Below are positions 1 to 7,975 of a stretch of 64,000 nucleotides of DNA, piece after piece. Numbering within the stretch: the first letter of the stretch is position 1; each line of letters begins with the position of its first letter. The position numbers were made by a program, and so were the translations under genes. This DNA comes from Spirosoma foliorum. Lineage in GTDB: Bacteria; Bacteroidota; Bacteroidia; Cytophagales; Spirosomataceae. The stretch covers positions 6,399,001-6,463,000 of the forward strand of contig NZ_CP059732.1 in assembly GCF_014117325.1 (NCBI RefSeq), read 5' to 3'. A model generated the notes under the pieces. The model did no database searches. It saw nothing but the letters and a program-made list of their open reading frames with translations, and was not told where the DNA came from.

Positions 1-171
1 AAGAAATTCGTTTCAGTACCTCCCGCCTTGCTTTTGTTCGGCCAGGTATTGTTAGGCATCCTGGTCGGGATAGCAGGCGTTTTATTTGCCTCTCCCCTCA
101 TTGCTGTTTTGTTAGTGATTATTCAGGAATTATATATAAAAGACCGACTGGAAAAAGGGGCTAAGGGCTAA
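1..171 (+). CDS. AI-2E family transporter, C-terminal fragment
   Basis: An open frame runs in from the left edge and stops at 169-171, giving 56 residues. It contains VSVPPALLLFGQVLLGILVG followed by a hydrophobic stretch rich in Gly/Ala/Leu and a short charged tail ending KDRLEKGAKG. The PPALL...G.L.G..GVL.A.PL pattern is what I know from the last transmembrane segments of the AI-2E/PerM permease family. Those are integral inner-membrane proteins of about 350 residues, some of which export autoinducer-2 or other small solutes. Only the end is present, so substrate and start cannot be judged. Confidence 0.72.
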   Translation, partial: KKFVSVPPALLLFGQVLLGILVGIAGVLFASPLIAVLLVIIQELYIKDRLEKGAKG

Positions 172-280
172 ATCTGGATAGTCAGCAATCCTTGCTCTAA
201 GCTATTTCTAAGGGAATGTTAAGTCGGCCTTAAGTCCGAGTGCTCACCTTTGCTTATCAAACAACGTAAACTCAACACGT

Positions 281-682
281 ATGAAAACGATCACTAATGC
301 TGTTACCATGCTGTTTATGGTCATAGCTTTCAATGCATGTACCCCTAAAATGACATTTGTTACATCGGCAATTGTGCCGGCGGCAACGGGGGCAGTTAAC
401 GTAAAAAAAGACAAGAATAAGAATTATGTCATCCATGTAAACGTGCAGAATCTGGCAGAGCCCAACAACCTTAACCCTTCTAAGAGTACCTATCTGGTCT
501 GGATGGAATCAAGTGAGAATTCAAGCAAAAAATTAGGTCAGTTAATGCCAACTGGCAAAACGTTAAAGGCTACCCTGACGACAAGTACAATAAATGAACC
601 AAGGACAGTATTCATTACGGCAGAAGATAGAGTAGATGTACAGTATCCAGCCGGGCAAGTCATTCTAACAACTAGAAGATAA
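281..682 (+). CDS. Small hypothetical lipoprotein
   Basis: The protein has 133 residues. It starts with a Lys-containing N-terminus and a hydrophobic segment ending FNAC, with Cys20 as the probable lipidation site, so it should be a lipoprotein. The mature part (about 21-133) is polar, with alternating short hydrophobic stretches that suggest a small beta-sandwich; YLVWMESSENSSKKLGQL resembles anti-sigma or adhesin-type beta modules. I do not recognise a named family. It stands alone, 109 bp after the transporter fragment and 232 bp before the next gene. Function unknown. Confidence 0.7.
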   Translation: MKTITNAVTMLFMVIAFNACTPKMTFVTSAIVPAATGAVNVKKDKNKNYVIHVNVQNLAEPNNLNPSKSTYLVWMESSENSSKKLGQLMPTGKTLKATLTTSTINEPRTVFITAEDRVDVQYPAGQVILTTRR

Positions 683-914
683 TCAATTATATCGCTGCCA
701 ATTAGCTTACTTTTTAAGAAACTAGTAGTAGCCCATTATCATCCTTGATGGAGGCTTACTTTAACTATTTTTAAAAAGACATCAACGGTAAGCTTATCAT
801 TGACGAGCAGGGCATTGGGCGGATAAGCGCAGCATTAAGAAATAAGTTGTCATGATTTCGTCCCTGTAGTGAGGTGAATAAAAACGAACAGACCACTTCC
901 TGAGTTATTCGGAT

Positions 915-1784
915 ATGGTCAAGCGAACTGCACTAATTTCAGAGGGTATTCTACAGTTTATCCTGTTCAGCAACACCTATATTGCACTTTGCGCGGTTAT
1001 CATGTGCCAGGCCACCGCCCGACTTTTTAAACTTAATTTGCCCATCTCGTTTCTGGCGTTTGTCTTTGTGGGTACGCTGGGTAGTTATTCACTACACTGG
1101 TTTTTGACCGATTCATCCACTGATGAAACTAATCGAAGTCAGTGGAATCAAACGCACAAACAAACACTACTTGGTTTGTTTATTGGCACTGTTCTGGTTG
1201 GCCTTTGGCTACTAGTCTATTTACAATCGTACGTTCTTGACTTACTGCCCGTCGTCTTGCTGACTTTTTTGTATTCAGCCCCTAAAATCAACTGGCGATT
1301 GTTTCGTATCCTGCGCCGGATTGCCGTTTTTAAATCGATCTATCTTACTTTAATTTGGACTTACGTCACAGCCGCCCTTCCCTTGTTAATGGCAATCTCG
1401 GTTCAGCGACCAAGTTGGGTACTTATGGGAACCTGGCTTATAAACCGGTTTCTATTAATTTACAGCATTGCGCTCTGGTTCGACTACCGCGATCGGGCTA
1501 TAGATCGGCAGTCGAAGTGGCTTACGATTGCATCAATGCTCACTGAAACTCAGATTCGTTGGTTCTTCTACGGGCTTGCTTTATGTTTTGGATTGACTAT
1601 TCCTATTTTGTACAGACAGTGGCTAAACGTCTGGCCCGTAGTATGTTTAAGCGCACCCATGGCACTATTAGGGCTGACAATTCGATGGATTGCTACGAAG
1701 CCGTCAGATTATGGCTATTACCTGTACGTAGACGGATTGCTGATGCTGTCTGGTATCCTATTGGAGTTCGGGCCAACTAGCTAG
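915..1784 (+). CDS. UbiA-like prenyltransferase-family membrane protein (divergent)
   Basis: The protein has 289 residues, with about eight to nine predicted transmembrane helices. The arrangement (YSLHWFLTD near residue 60, LLTFLYSAPKI near 117-126, FDYRDRAID near 190) matches the UbiA-like proteins common in Bacteroidota, which attach prenyl chains to aromatic acceptors. The second Asp-rich loop is kept as DYRDRAID. The first, normally NDxxDxxxD, is replaced by TDSSTDETNR, so catalytic activity is uncertain. It is not next to quinone genes, so the substrate cannot be inferred. The ATG at 915 has no recognisable Shine-Dalgarno sequence, as is usual here. Confidence 0.6.
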   Translation: MVKRTALISEGILQFILFSNTYIALCAVIMCQATARLFKLNLPISFLAFVFVGTLGSYSLHWFLTDSSTDETNRSQWNQTHKQTLLGLFIGTVLVGLWLLVYLQSYVLDLLPVVLLTFLYSAPKINWRLFRILRRIAVFKSIYLTLIWTYVTAALPLLMAISVQRPSWVLMGTWLINRFLLIYSIALWFDYRDRAIDRQSKWLTIASMLTETQIRWFFYGLALCFGLTIPILYRQWLNVWPVVCLSAPMALLGLTIRWIATKPSDYGYYLYVDGLLMLSGILLEFGPTS

Positions 1785-2031
1785 TTTTACGAACATGTAT
1801 CGTCCGGAAACATGCTGACCTATTACCAATTGACAATGAACTACCAAGTGCTAACTTGGAATAAGGGAAAAAGTGAACTTAGAGGTATCCTCCAAGCTAG
1901 CAAATAATCTTCTTTATTACTTAGAATCAATAGAGTGAACAAAAACCCTCTTATTCAGTAGTGAATAGCAGGCGACACGTTCAGCTAATTGTCGATCGAG
2001 CCAAGTATTGAATTAAATAAAGGGTACACAT

Positions 2032-2418
2032 ATGGGTAAAGGGACTAAGCTCTATAGCATCTTTCTGAATAAATGTCCCCGTTGCCAAACCGGCAACTTC
2101 TTTGCCGTCAATAACCCCTATAATCTTAAACAATTTGATCAGATGAATGCCCAGTGTCCCTGTTGTGGGGAACGCTTCGAGAAAGAGCCGGGCTATTATA
2201 CGGGCGCACTCTATGTGAGTTACGCCTATTATGTGGCCCTGATTGTGAGCTGTTTTATCTTGTTTGAAGTACTACTCGATATGGATTTGACGTACTTCCT
2301 GCTCATTTTAGTGGCATTGATTATTGGTTTGACGCCACCCGTTTTTCGTCTGGCTCGCCTAACCTGGATTAATTTTTTTGTCTCGTTCGATCCCCATATA
2401 CCCACCCATTGTCCCTAA
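2032..2418 (+). CDS. DUF983 family protein
   Basis: The protein has 128 residues. The N-terminus carries two zinc-ribbon CxxC pairs (KCPRCQTGNFF near residue 14 and CPCCGERFEKEPGYYTGA near residue 43), then two hydrophobic segments (about 62-84 and 88-108), then RLARLTWINFFVSFDP. This layout, Cys pairs followed by EPGYYTGA..VSY and two membrane helices, is typical of DUF983, a Bacteroidota and alphaproteobacterial family of unknown function. Length fits the family. It is monocistronic, with 247 bp free upstream. Confidence 0.85.
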   Translation: MGKGTKLYSIFLNKCPRCQTGNFFAVNNPYNLKQFDQMNAQCPCCGERFEKEPGYYTGALYVSYAYYVALIVSCFILFEVLLDMDLTYFLLILVALIIGLTPPVFRLARLTWINFFVSFDPHIPTHCP

Positions 2419-2518
2419 CGGCCGCGTAGTATCCTGGCGACCATGCTCCATGAAGCTGTCTTCGTACTTTCTAAAGCAGCTAATCTATCTTTAGATCGAG
2501 TAAGATAAACAAGGTTAC

Positions 2519-3244
2519 TTATCGTCTAAACGTCCACCGATGAACAACAACAGGAGATTCCTGAATGGCGTTGTAAAGCTGGTGGTCCGATTTGAAAATT
2601 AGTTGATCCAGTTCGACTGTTTCAACATGCACCTCAAAGGTTGACAGTTCATACGGCCAGGGCTCCAGGGTCAATGAATCATCTGTTCGTTGATGTAAAT
2701 AGTAGGCTACCCCATCGGGGCCTTTGCTCACCTCTAACCGCCGTTCTTCAGGAGGGATTTGTTGCAGGCATAACACTAAGGATAACGCATCACACCATTG
2801 CAGAAATTTATACGCATAATCAGCCTCTGCTTCAGTCGCTTTCGTTTGTTTTCGCCATTGTGCCTGATTTGTCCGCTGCTGGTCTAGAAAGGCATCTAGT
2901 TTTTTAGTAGTACCTCGCTTGGGCTCATACAGAAAGGATATATGCATGGATACCAGTAAGGCATTCCAGCGACTTTTTTGCAAGCCTATCTGAAGTAGAT
3001 TCTGACACTGCTTCAGCGAAAAATCAACCAGTTGAAAATGTAGGGGGGCACCGGCAGCGGTCAGGTGATTCCGTTTTTCCCAGGCAACCTGTCCATCATC
3101 ATGCTCAGCGACAGCAAGGAGCGTTTCAGCCCAACGAGCTGGGCGTTTGTCCACCTTCCAGGCCAAGGCCAGTTGTAAGGCAAGTAAACCGTGAGCAGGC
3201 TGATGAATTAACTGCCAGCCTGATTCTGTTTGGGTACTTATCAT
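2519..3244 (-). CDS. DUF3891 family protein
   Basis: The protein has 241 residues. The N-terminal part reads QLIHQPAHGLLALQLALAW, then EHDDGQVAWE near residue 48, and HISFLYEPKRGT near residue 102. The spaced His/Asp residues (QPAHG, EHDDG, SMH) and overall pattern match DUF3891, an uncharacterised family that resembles HD-domain metal proteins. It is transcribed leftward. The intergenic 13-mer motif at 3455-3467 points in the same direction about 210 bp upstream of its ATG. No partner gene indicates a substrate. Confidence 0.78.
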   Translation of the reverse strand: MISTQTESGWQLIHQPAHGLLALQLALAWKVDKRPARWAETLLAVAEHDDGQVAWEKRNHLTAAGAPLHFQLVDFSLKQCQNLLQIGLQKSRWNALLVSMHISFLYEPKRGTTKKLDAFLDQQRTNQAQWRKQTKATEAEADYAYKFLQWCDALSLVLCLQQIPPEERRLEVSKGPDGVAYYLHQRTDDSLTLEPWPYELSTFEVHVETVELDQLIFKSDHQLYNAIQESPVVVHRWTFRR

Positions 3245-3557
3245 ATAAAATGAACCAGGGATGATTCCCTTGATTAGTCAGGGTAAAAAAAAGCCCTTAG
3301 CCACCGCGCATCGTCATCCGTTTGATCGAACTACGCTAGGGTTACCAGGTAATTATCACAGTAAATAAAGACAACAGGCGGAGTATGAGAAAGACTTTTT
3401 GATTACCGACCTTGTAAGGAAATGGACCTTAGACAATCAATCAACAACGAGTCAGACCATTGCCTCATTTCCACTTGGAGTTTCAACGTGGCGGGTTAGC
3501 CGTACTGGGTTAGTATATAGAGACAACAGTTAACAACCTGACTTCGGCTACCGATTT
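3245..3557. other. Intergenic region between divergent genes
   Basis: These 313 bp separate the divergent DUF3891 and 107-residue genes. I see no ORF or hairpin. The only notable element is the 13-mer TGAGGCAATGGTC on the minus strand at 3455-3467, one of seven related copies between 3.4 and 15.2 kb. Confidence 0.5.
3455..3467 (-). promoter_or_regulatory. Intergenic 13-mer motif, copy 1
   Basis: The minus strand reads TGAGGCAATGGTC. It belongs to a set of seven related intergenic sequences (see also 5773, 9346, 12990, 13082, 14954 and 15119). Direct reading shows recurrence; a regulatory role is inference. Confidence 0.45.
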
Positions 3558-3881
3558 ATGAGATTTTTTATTCCGTTTACCACAGATTTAGAGCAGGCAC
3601 AACTTGTTTTTCAGTGGATCGAAACACGTCTGAACAGGAAAGGTATTTTCTTCAAAAAAGAACCCATATTTCAGATACTATACTGGCAAGACAATCAGTC
3701 TATTACAGAAACAGTCGGGCAGAAAAATTTAGGTACGAGTGAAGTAGTAATGACCATCCTGATGAATGAATCAGAATGTCTAATCTGTAGTCACAGCAGG
3801 GGAATCCTGTCCAGAGAAATAATACGAATTCCAGCAAGCCTGATCGAAACCGTGATTGTATTTGACTACAGGCAATTGTAA
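3558..3881 (+). CDS. Hypothetical protein, 107 aa
   Basis: The protein has 107 residues without a signal peptide or membrane segment, so it is probably cytoplasmic. It has mixed alpha/beta character (FIPFTTDLEQAQLVFQWIE at the start, then LYWQDNQSITETVGQ and SECLICSHSRGI). I recognise no family. The frame is open with a plausible ATG. Base composition resembles its neighbours, and the overlapping antisense ORF (3703-3918) looks like a shadow. Function unknown. Confidence 0.55.
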   Translation: MRFFIPFTTDLEQAQLVFQWIETRLNRKGIFFKKEPIFQILYWQDNQSITETVGQKNLGTSEVVMTILMNESECLICSHSRGILSREIIRIPASLIETVIVFDYRQL

Positions 3882-4180
3882 CTGCGACGAATACATAAGC
3901 CAACATCCATACCACCAAGAAAATGCTGACTGTAAATAAGCTACATGTTTTTTTGTAGCAGATTCCAGCCGTGAATCACTATAGATTGATTCAGAATCGG
4001 CACCGTTACCTTACTTCTGATCAATCCGCATCGCTATTAAGCAAACAACTAAGGTTAAACGTACAGATTACCAATACAAACTTAAATCAATGCTTGTGCT
4101 GCAGGCATCCGTTTTTCAGTCTCGTACTGATCTTTTATTGGTTCATTTTATCAATACATAGTTTAAACACAAATCAGTAG

Positions 4181-4435
4181 ATGAATCCATTAAATAACCC
4201 CGAACACGAAGAAGGGCCTGTAACGAAGGCCATTGAGGAACAAACAGCGAAACTACCCTCAGATCTATTTCTGTGGGCGGCCCTGGGTTCTATGGGTATT
4301 TCCTTATACCTTAAGGCCACAGGACAAAGTAACCGCAGTCTCTTTGTGGGACAGTGGGCAGCTCCTTTTTTGTTGCTTGGCCTCTATAATAAGATCGTTA
4401 AGCTGGAAGGACATGACAAGACTGACAAGAAGTAA
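4181..4435 (+). CDS. Small conserved-type membrane protein, 84 aa
   Basis: The protein has 84 residues: an acidic N-terminal part (residues 1-28, NPEHEEGPVTKAIEEQTAKL), then two hydrophobic segments (LFLWAALGSMGISLYLKATG and FVGQWAAPFLLLGLYNKIVKL) and a Lys/Asp-rich tail. This is a small inner-membrane protein with two probable helices. I believe similar proteins occur in Spirosoma-type genomes, but no function is known to me. It lies 76 bp before the PAS kinase gene on the same strand and could be cotranscribed with it. Confidence 0.6.
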   Translation: MNPLNNPEHEEGPVTKAIEEQTAKLPSDLFLWAALGSMGISLYLKATGQSNRSLFVGQWAAPFLLLGLYNKIVKLEGHDKTDKK

Positions 4436-4511
4436 GCTATGTATGCAGCGTTAGCTGTATAAAAACTCATGAAGTTTAATCAATTGATGAAAACTTCACA
4501 CTTATGACTCC

Positions 4512-5738
4512 ATGATAGATACTACTGATGCAATAGACGACGAAGCTATTTTCCGTTCTATCGTCATGGAGTCACCTATTCCGATTGCTTTACTGGTTGG
4601 TCGGGAGTTGATTATTACAGTCGCCAATGAACCTCAGTTAACCGTTTGGGGGAAAGGCAATCGGGTGATGGGCATGCCCTTAGCCCAAGCCATTCCCGAG
4701 ATGCAGGGACAGCCCTTTCTTGCCATACTCGATGAGGTATTTACAACGGGAATCACCTTCGCCACGGATAATACCCCAGCCGAAATGGTCGTCGATGGGA
4801 TTCGTAAAACGGTCTATTTCGACTTTTCATTTAAAGCGGTTCGGGATCGTAAAGGAGCCGTGTACGGCATCATCGCGACGGGTGTCGAAATAACCCAGCA
4901 AATAGCCGATCAGCAGGCACTCCGGCAGAGCGAAGAACGATTTCGTGACTTGTCAATCGATCTGGATCGACAGGTACAGGAGCGAACCAGGCAATTGGAA
5001 GAGTCAATTCAGGATTTAAAACGATCCAATCAGAACCTCCAGCAGTTTGCGTACATTGCTTCTCACGATTTGCAGGAACCTCTGCGCAAAATCCAGCAAT
5101 TCGGTGATCTGCTCAGGAATCAATATAGCGATGCATTGGGTGAAGGACTAACCTACATTGAGCGAATGCAAGTAGCCGCCAGTCGAATGTCTACGCTGAT
5201 TCGAGACCTACTAAGCTATTCGAGAATTTCTACCCAGCGAGATACCAGCCGAACGATCTCACTGACTACCATTGTGGCAGAAGCCGTATTGAACCTTGAA
5301 TTACGTATTCAGGAAACCAACGCTTCGATACAGGTTAGCAACTTACCCATGGTTGAAGGAGATTCCTCGCAATTAGAACACTTATTCCAAAATCTGTTGA
5401 GCAATGCATTAAAATTTCACAAGCCTGGGACTATTCCTCAAATTCAGATCAAGTCGAGCTGGGTGGATGCTTCGCACTTACCAAAGACGAGTAAGCCCAA
5501 TCGAGGAGCGATCGCCTATCACCGGATCGATATCGTTGACAATGGAATCGGCTTTGACGAAAAGTATCTGGACCGCATCTTTCAGGTATTCCAGCGGCTA
5601 CATGGTAAAGGTGAGTATGTCGGTACAGGCATTGGGCTGGCCATTTGCGAAAAGGTGGTTGCCAATCATGGGGGAGTAATCACGGCCACGAGTCAACTTG
5701 GTCAGGGCTCAATCTTTAGTATATATCTGCCTATCTAA
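4512..5738 (+). CDS. PAS-domain sensor histidine kinase
   Basis: The protein has 408 residues and no transmembrane segment, so it is a cytoplasmic kinase. An N-terminal PAS domain (about 12-130) ends in a coiled linker (130-175). The HisKA domain has phospho-acceptor His185 in FAYIASHDLQEPLRKIQ. The HATPase domain shows the N box (HLFQNLLSNALKFH), G1 (DIVDNGIGFD) and G2 (GTGIGLAICEKVV) motifs and ends SIYLPI. The SHDLQEPLRKI form of the H box is typical of phytochrome-like and Bacteroidota PAS kinases. No response regulator adjoins it; the receivers at 9475 and 10827 are candidate partners. Confidence 0.92.
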   Translation: MIDTTDAIDDEAIFRSIVMESPIPIALLVGRELIITVANEPQLTVWGKGNRVMGMPLAQAIPEMQGQPFLAILDEVFTTGITFATDNTPAEMVVDGIRKTVYFDFSFKAVRDRKGAVYGIIATGVEITQQIADQQALRQSEERFRDLSIDLDRQVQERTRQLEESIQDLKRSNQNLQQFAYIASHDLQEPLRKIQQFGDLLRNQYSDALGEGLTYIERMQVAASRMSTLIRDLLSYSRISTQRDTSRTISLTTIVAEAVLNLELRIQETNASIQVSNLPMVEGDSSQLEHLFQNLLSNALKFHKPGTIPQIQIKSSWVDASHLPKTSKPNRGAIAYHRIDIVDNGIGFDEKYLDRIFQVFQRLHGKGEYVGTGIGLAICEKVVANHGGVITATSQLGQGSIFSIYLPI

Positions 5739-5772
5739 CAGGTCGAAGTATACTTGTTTACCAGTAGAAAAA

Positions 5773-5785
5773 GGCCGTTCCCTCA
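5773..5785 (-). promoter_or_regulatory. Intergenic 13-mer motif, copy 2
   Basis: The minus strand reads TGAGGGAACGGCC, identical over all 13 bases to the copy at 9346-9358. It lies between the PAS kinase stop and the glf start, 82 bp before the latter in reverse orientation. Confidence 0.5.
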
Positions 5786-5867
5786 CAGAATAGGATTTCA
5801 CTCGTGCTGTAACCTACTGTAGTGCGTTGAACTTTATACGAAAATCTTTATTCACTATTATTTACTT

Positions 5868-6989
5868 ATGCATTACGATTATGCCATTGTTGGAGCTGGT
5901 TTCGCCGGAAGTGTTCTGGCCGAACGTTTAGCCAGTCAGTCAGGAAAAACAGTGTTGTTGATTGATAAACGGCCCCATATCGGTGGTAACGCCTATGATT
6001 GCCTCAATGAGGATGGCATTTTGATTCACCAGTACGGGCCGCATATTTTCCATACCAATTCACCCGATGTATTCGCCTATTTATCGCAATTTACCGAGTG
6101 GCGGCCCTATGAACACCGCGTGCTGGCTTCCGTAGATGGCCAACTGTTACCTATTCCGATTAATCTGGATACAGTCAATAAACTGTATGGCTATAACTTT
6201 ACCTCTGAAGAACTAGCCGATTATTTTAAAGGTGTAGGTGAATCCGTCGATGAAATTCGGACGTCCGAAGATGTTGTTGTTAGTCAGGTAGGCCGCGATC
6301 TATACGAAAAATTCTTCCGGGGGTATACCCGTAAACAATGGGGCGTCGATCCATCGGAGCTGGATAAGATGGTCACCTCGCGTATTCCGACCCGCACTAA
6401 TCAGGATGACCGCTATTTTACGGATGAGTTTCAGTACATGCCTCTCCACGGCTACACCAAAATGTTTGAAAAAATGGTGGACCATCCGAACATCCACCAG
6501 ATGCTCAGCACCGATTTCAAGGAGGTAAAAGACCAGTTGTCGTTTGACGAGCTGATTTATACCGGCCCCGTCGATGAATATTTTGATTTCTGCTACGGTA
6601 AACTTCCGTATCGATCCTTACGGTTTGATCACCAGACGCTGGACGTATCCGATTACCAGCCCGTTTCAGTTGTCAACTACCCTAACGATCATGCCTATAC
6701 GCGCATTACGGAATATAAGAAATTAACCGGCCAGGAGCACCCTAAAACCAGTTTAACATTCGAGTATCCACAGGACGAAGGTGATCCCTACTATCCGGTC
6801 CCACGACCCGAAAATGCGGATCTGTATCGGCAGTATAAGCAGTTAGCGGATCAACAACCCGGTGTTCATTTCGTAGGACGACTAGGTACCTATCGATACT
6901 ATAATATGGATCAGGTGGTAGCGCAGGCGTTAACGCTTTACAAAAAATTTGTTGGTGCCGATTCGCTCCAAGATGTGATTTTAGGTTGA
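5868..6989 (+). CDS. glf: UDP-galactopyranose mutase
   Basis: The protein has 373 residues, within the normal range for bacterial Glf. It starts with a dinucleotide-binding motif (YAIVGAGFAGSVLAERLAS) for FAD, followed by DKRPHIGGNAYD and YGPHIFHT. Near the middle it has FFRGYTRKQWG, and near the C-terminus VHFVGRLGTYRYYNMD. These are hallmark segments of Glf, a cytoplasmic flavoenzyme that converts UDP-galactopyranose to UDP-galactofuranose for surface glycans. The convergent glycosyltransferase at 7976-9304 may use such a donor (inference). The gene ends at the complex palindrome of 7006-7201. Confidence 0.96.
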   Translation: MHYDYAIVGAGFAGSVLAERLASQSGKTVLLIDKRPHIGGNAYDCLNEDGILIHQYGPHIFHTNSPDVFAYLSQFTEWRPYEHRVLASVDGQLLPIPINLDTVNKLYGYNFTSEELADYFKGVGESVDEIRTSEDVVVSQVGRDLYEKFFRGYTRKQWGVDPSELDKMVTSRIPTRTNQDDRYFTDEFQYMPLHGYTKMFEKMVDHPNIHQMLSTDFKEVKDQLSFDELIYTGPVDEYFDFCYGKLPYRSLRFDHQTLDVSDYQPVSVVNYPNDHAYTRITEYKKLTGQEHPKTSLTFEYPQDEGDPYYPVPRPENADLYRQYKQLADQQPGVHFVGRLGTYRYYNMDQVVAQALTLYKKFVGADSLQDVILG

Positions 6990-7005
6990 CCGTTGGTTCT
7001 TGCTA

Positions 7006-7201
7006 CTAATTAACGTGAATTATGGCCGATTTACGAATAGCATGATACTTGTTTTTTGTCATCCCGACGTCAGGAGGGATCTTCGGCAACTGGTTACTTA
7101 CCGAAGATCCCTCCTGACGTCGGGATGACAAAAAACAATACTATAAATAACTAACAATCAGTTAATAAAGTCAGATTTTATCCATAATTCACGTTAATTA
7201 G
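7006..7201. terminator. Bidirectional terminator palindrome split by an inserted hairpin
   Basis: Perfect 20-bp inverted arms at 7006-7025 and 7182-7201 lie between the convergent glf and DUF72 genes. The distal arm ends one base before the DUF72 stop codon. The long loop contains a second, independent perfect hairpin (7049-7138). The outer arms look like an original two-way terminator, and the inner hairpin like a later insertion. Confidence 0.6.
7049..7138. repeat. REP-like palindromic element, copy 1
   Basis: Arms of 38 bp at 7049-7086 and 7101-7138 are perfect reverse complements around a 14-nt loop. The arm core (GTCATCCCGACG..CAGGAGGGATCTTCGG) recurs as a 32-bp-arm hairpin at 63482-63568 with one base fewer in the middle. 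Two copies of the same palindrome 56 kb apart, with different loops, show a dispersed element and not a gene-specific terminator. A 5-bp direct repeat ATACT (7045-7049 and 7138-7142) flanks it and might be a target duplication. Confidence 0.8.
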
Positions 7202-7969
7202 CTAAACGGAATAATTAGCCTCTTCCCATATATGTTTGAATAGTAAAGCGTCCTGCTTCATGTAAATATTATTGAAGAAAACGTAGCTGGTCTTATCGGC
7301 TGGCAGCAATTCGATTAACTCGGTTAATTCCGATGATTCATATTGGTACCGCCAGCCCTGGCGGCCATGAAGTCGAAAGTAACAGTAGTCGGGGGTCACG
7401 GTTGTGCTGGAAAACGGATCAACCACATGCCATAGGTCAAGGTCTTCGCACAAGTCATGTACGAGCTGTTTATCCCAAGTACCGCGAGGCTCCCAGCCAC
7501 AGTTCAGTCCTTTTCGCTCAATGCGGGAAAAGAAGTGAACCAAATTATGAATATGCTCAGACGTTTGGGTAAAACTGGCTGGACATTGAAAGACAACCGT
7601 TTTAGCCCCCAACGCCTGAGCACACGCCAGCGTATATTGCCAGGCCTCGTCAACAAGAGTAGTCGGTTTGAAATACCCAGCTTCTGCCCGTTCAGCTTCC
7701 GACAGGTTACGCTTTAACCGTTTGTAGGTTGGACTTTTTGCGGGGTGTGTAATGAGTTGCCAGGCTTTCAGCGTGAACTCGAAGTCAGTTGGCACCTCAG
7801 CTCGCCACCGTTTCAGAGTAGCTAGCTGGGGTGGCTGATAAAAGGTTTGCTGAATTTCAACACAGGAAAACAGCGCTGCATAGGCTGCTTTAGAACCTCC
7901 AAGACCACAGGTGCCGATTTGTACGTTGCTAGTCATCGTGGCCTCTCTACAGGCAGCTTGAAAGCCCAA
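7202..7969 (-). CDS. DUF72 domain protein (YecE-like)
   Basis: The protein has 255 residues and a TIM-barrel type sequence. It begins NVQIGTCGLGGSKAAYAALF, with QQTFYQPPQLATLKRWRAEVP near residue 43, FEFTLKAWQLITH near 64, and YCYFRLHGRQGWRYQY near 195. This is the DUF72/YecE family, which is widespread and of unproven function. Met12 (ATG at 7936) is an equally good start, because conserved sequence begins there. The first ATG leaves only 6 bp to the upstream glycosyltransferase stop (7976), so the two are probably cotranscribed leftward. Confidence 0.88.
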   Translation of the reverse strand: MGFQAACREATMTSNVQIGTCGLGGSKAAYAALFSCVEIQQTFYQPPQLATLKRWRAEVPTDFEFTLKAWQLITHPAKSPTYKRLKRNLSEAERAEAGYFKPTTLVDEAWQYTLACAQALGAKTVVFQCPASFTQTSEHIHNLVHFFSRIERKGLNCGWEPRGTWDKQLVHDLCEDLDLWHVVDPFSSTTVTPDYCYFRLHGRQGWRYQYESSELTELIELLPADKTSYVFFNNIYMKQDALLFKHIWEEANYSV

Positions 7970-7975
7970 ACTACA

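Noticed and set aside
3971..4180. 69-codon ORF directly before the 84-aa gene
   Set aside because: Cys/His-rich stretch and hydrophobic tail without family resemblance; probably non-coding leader sequence of the next gene.
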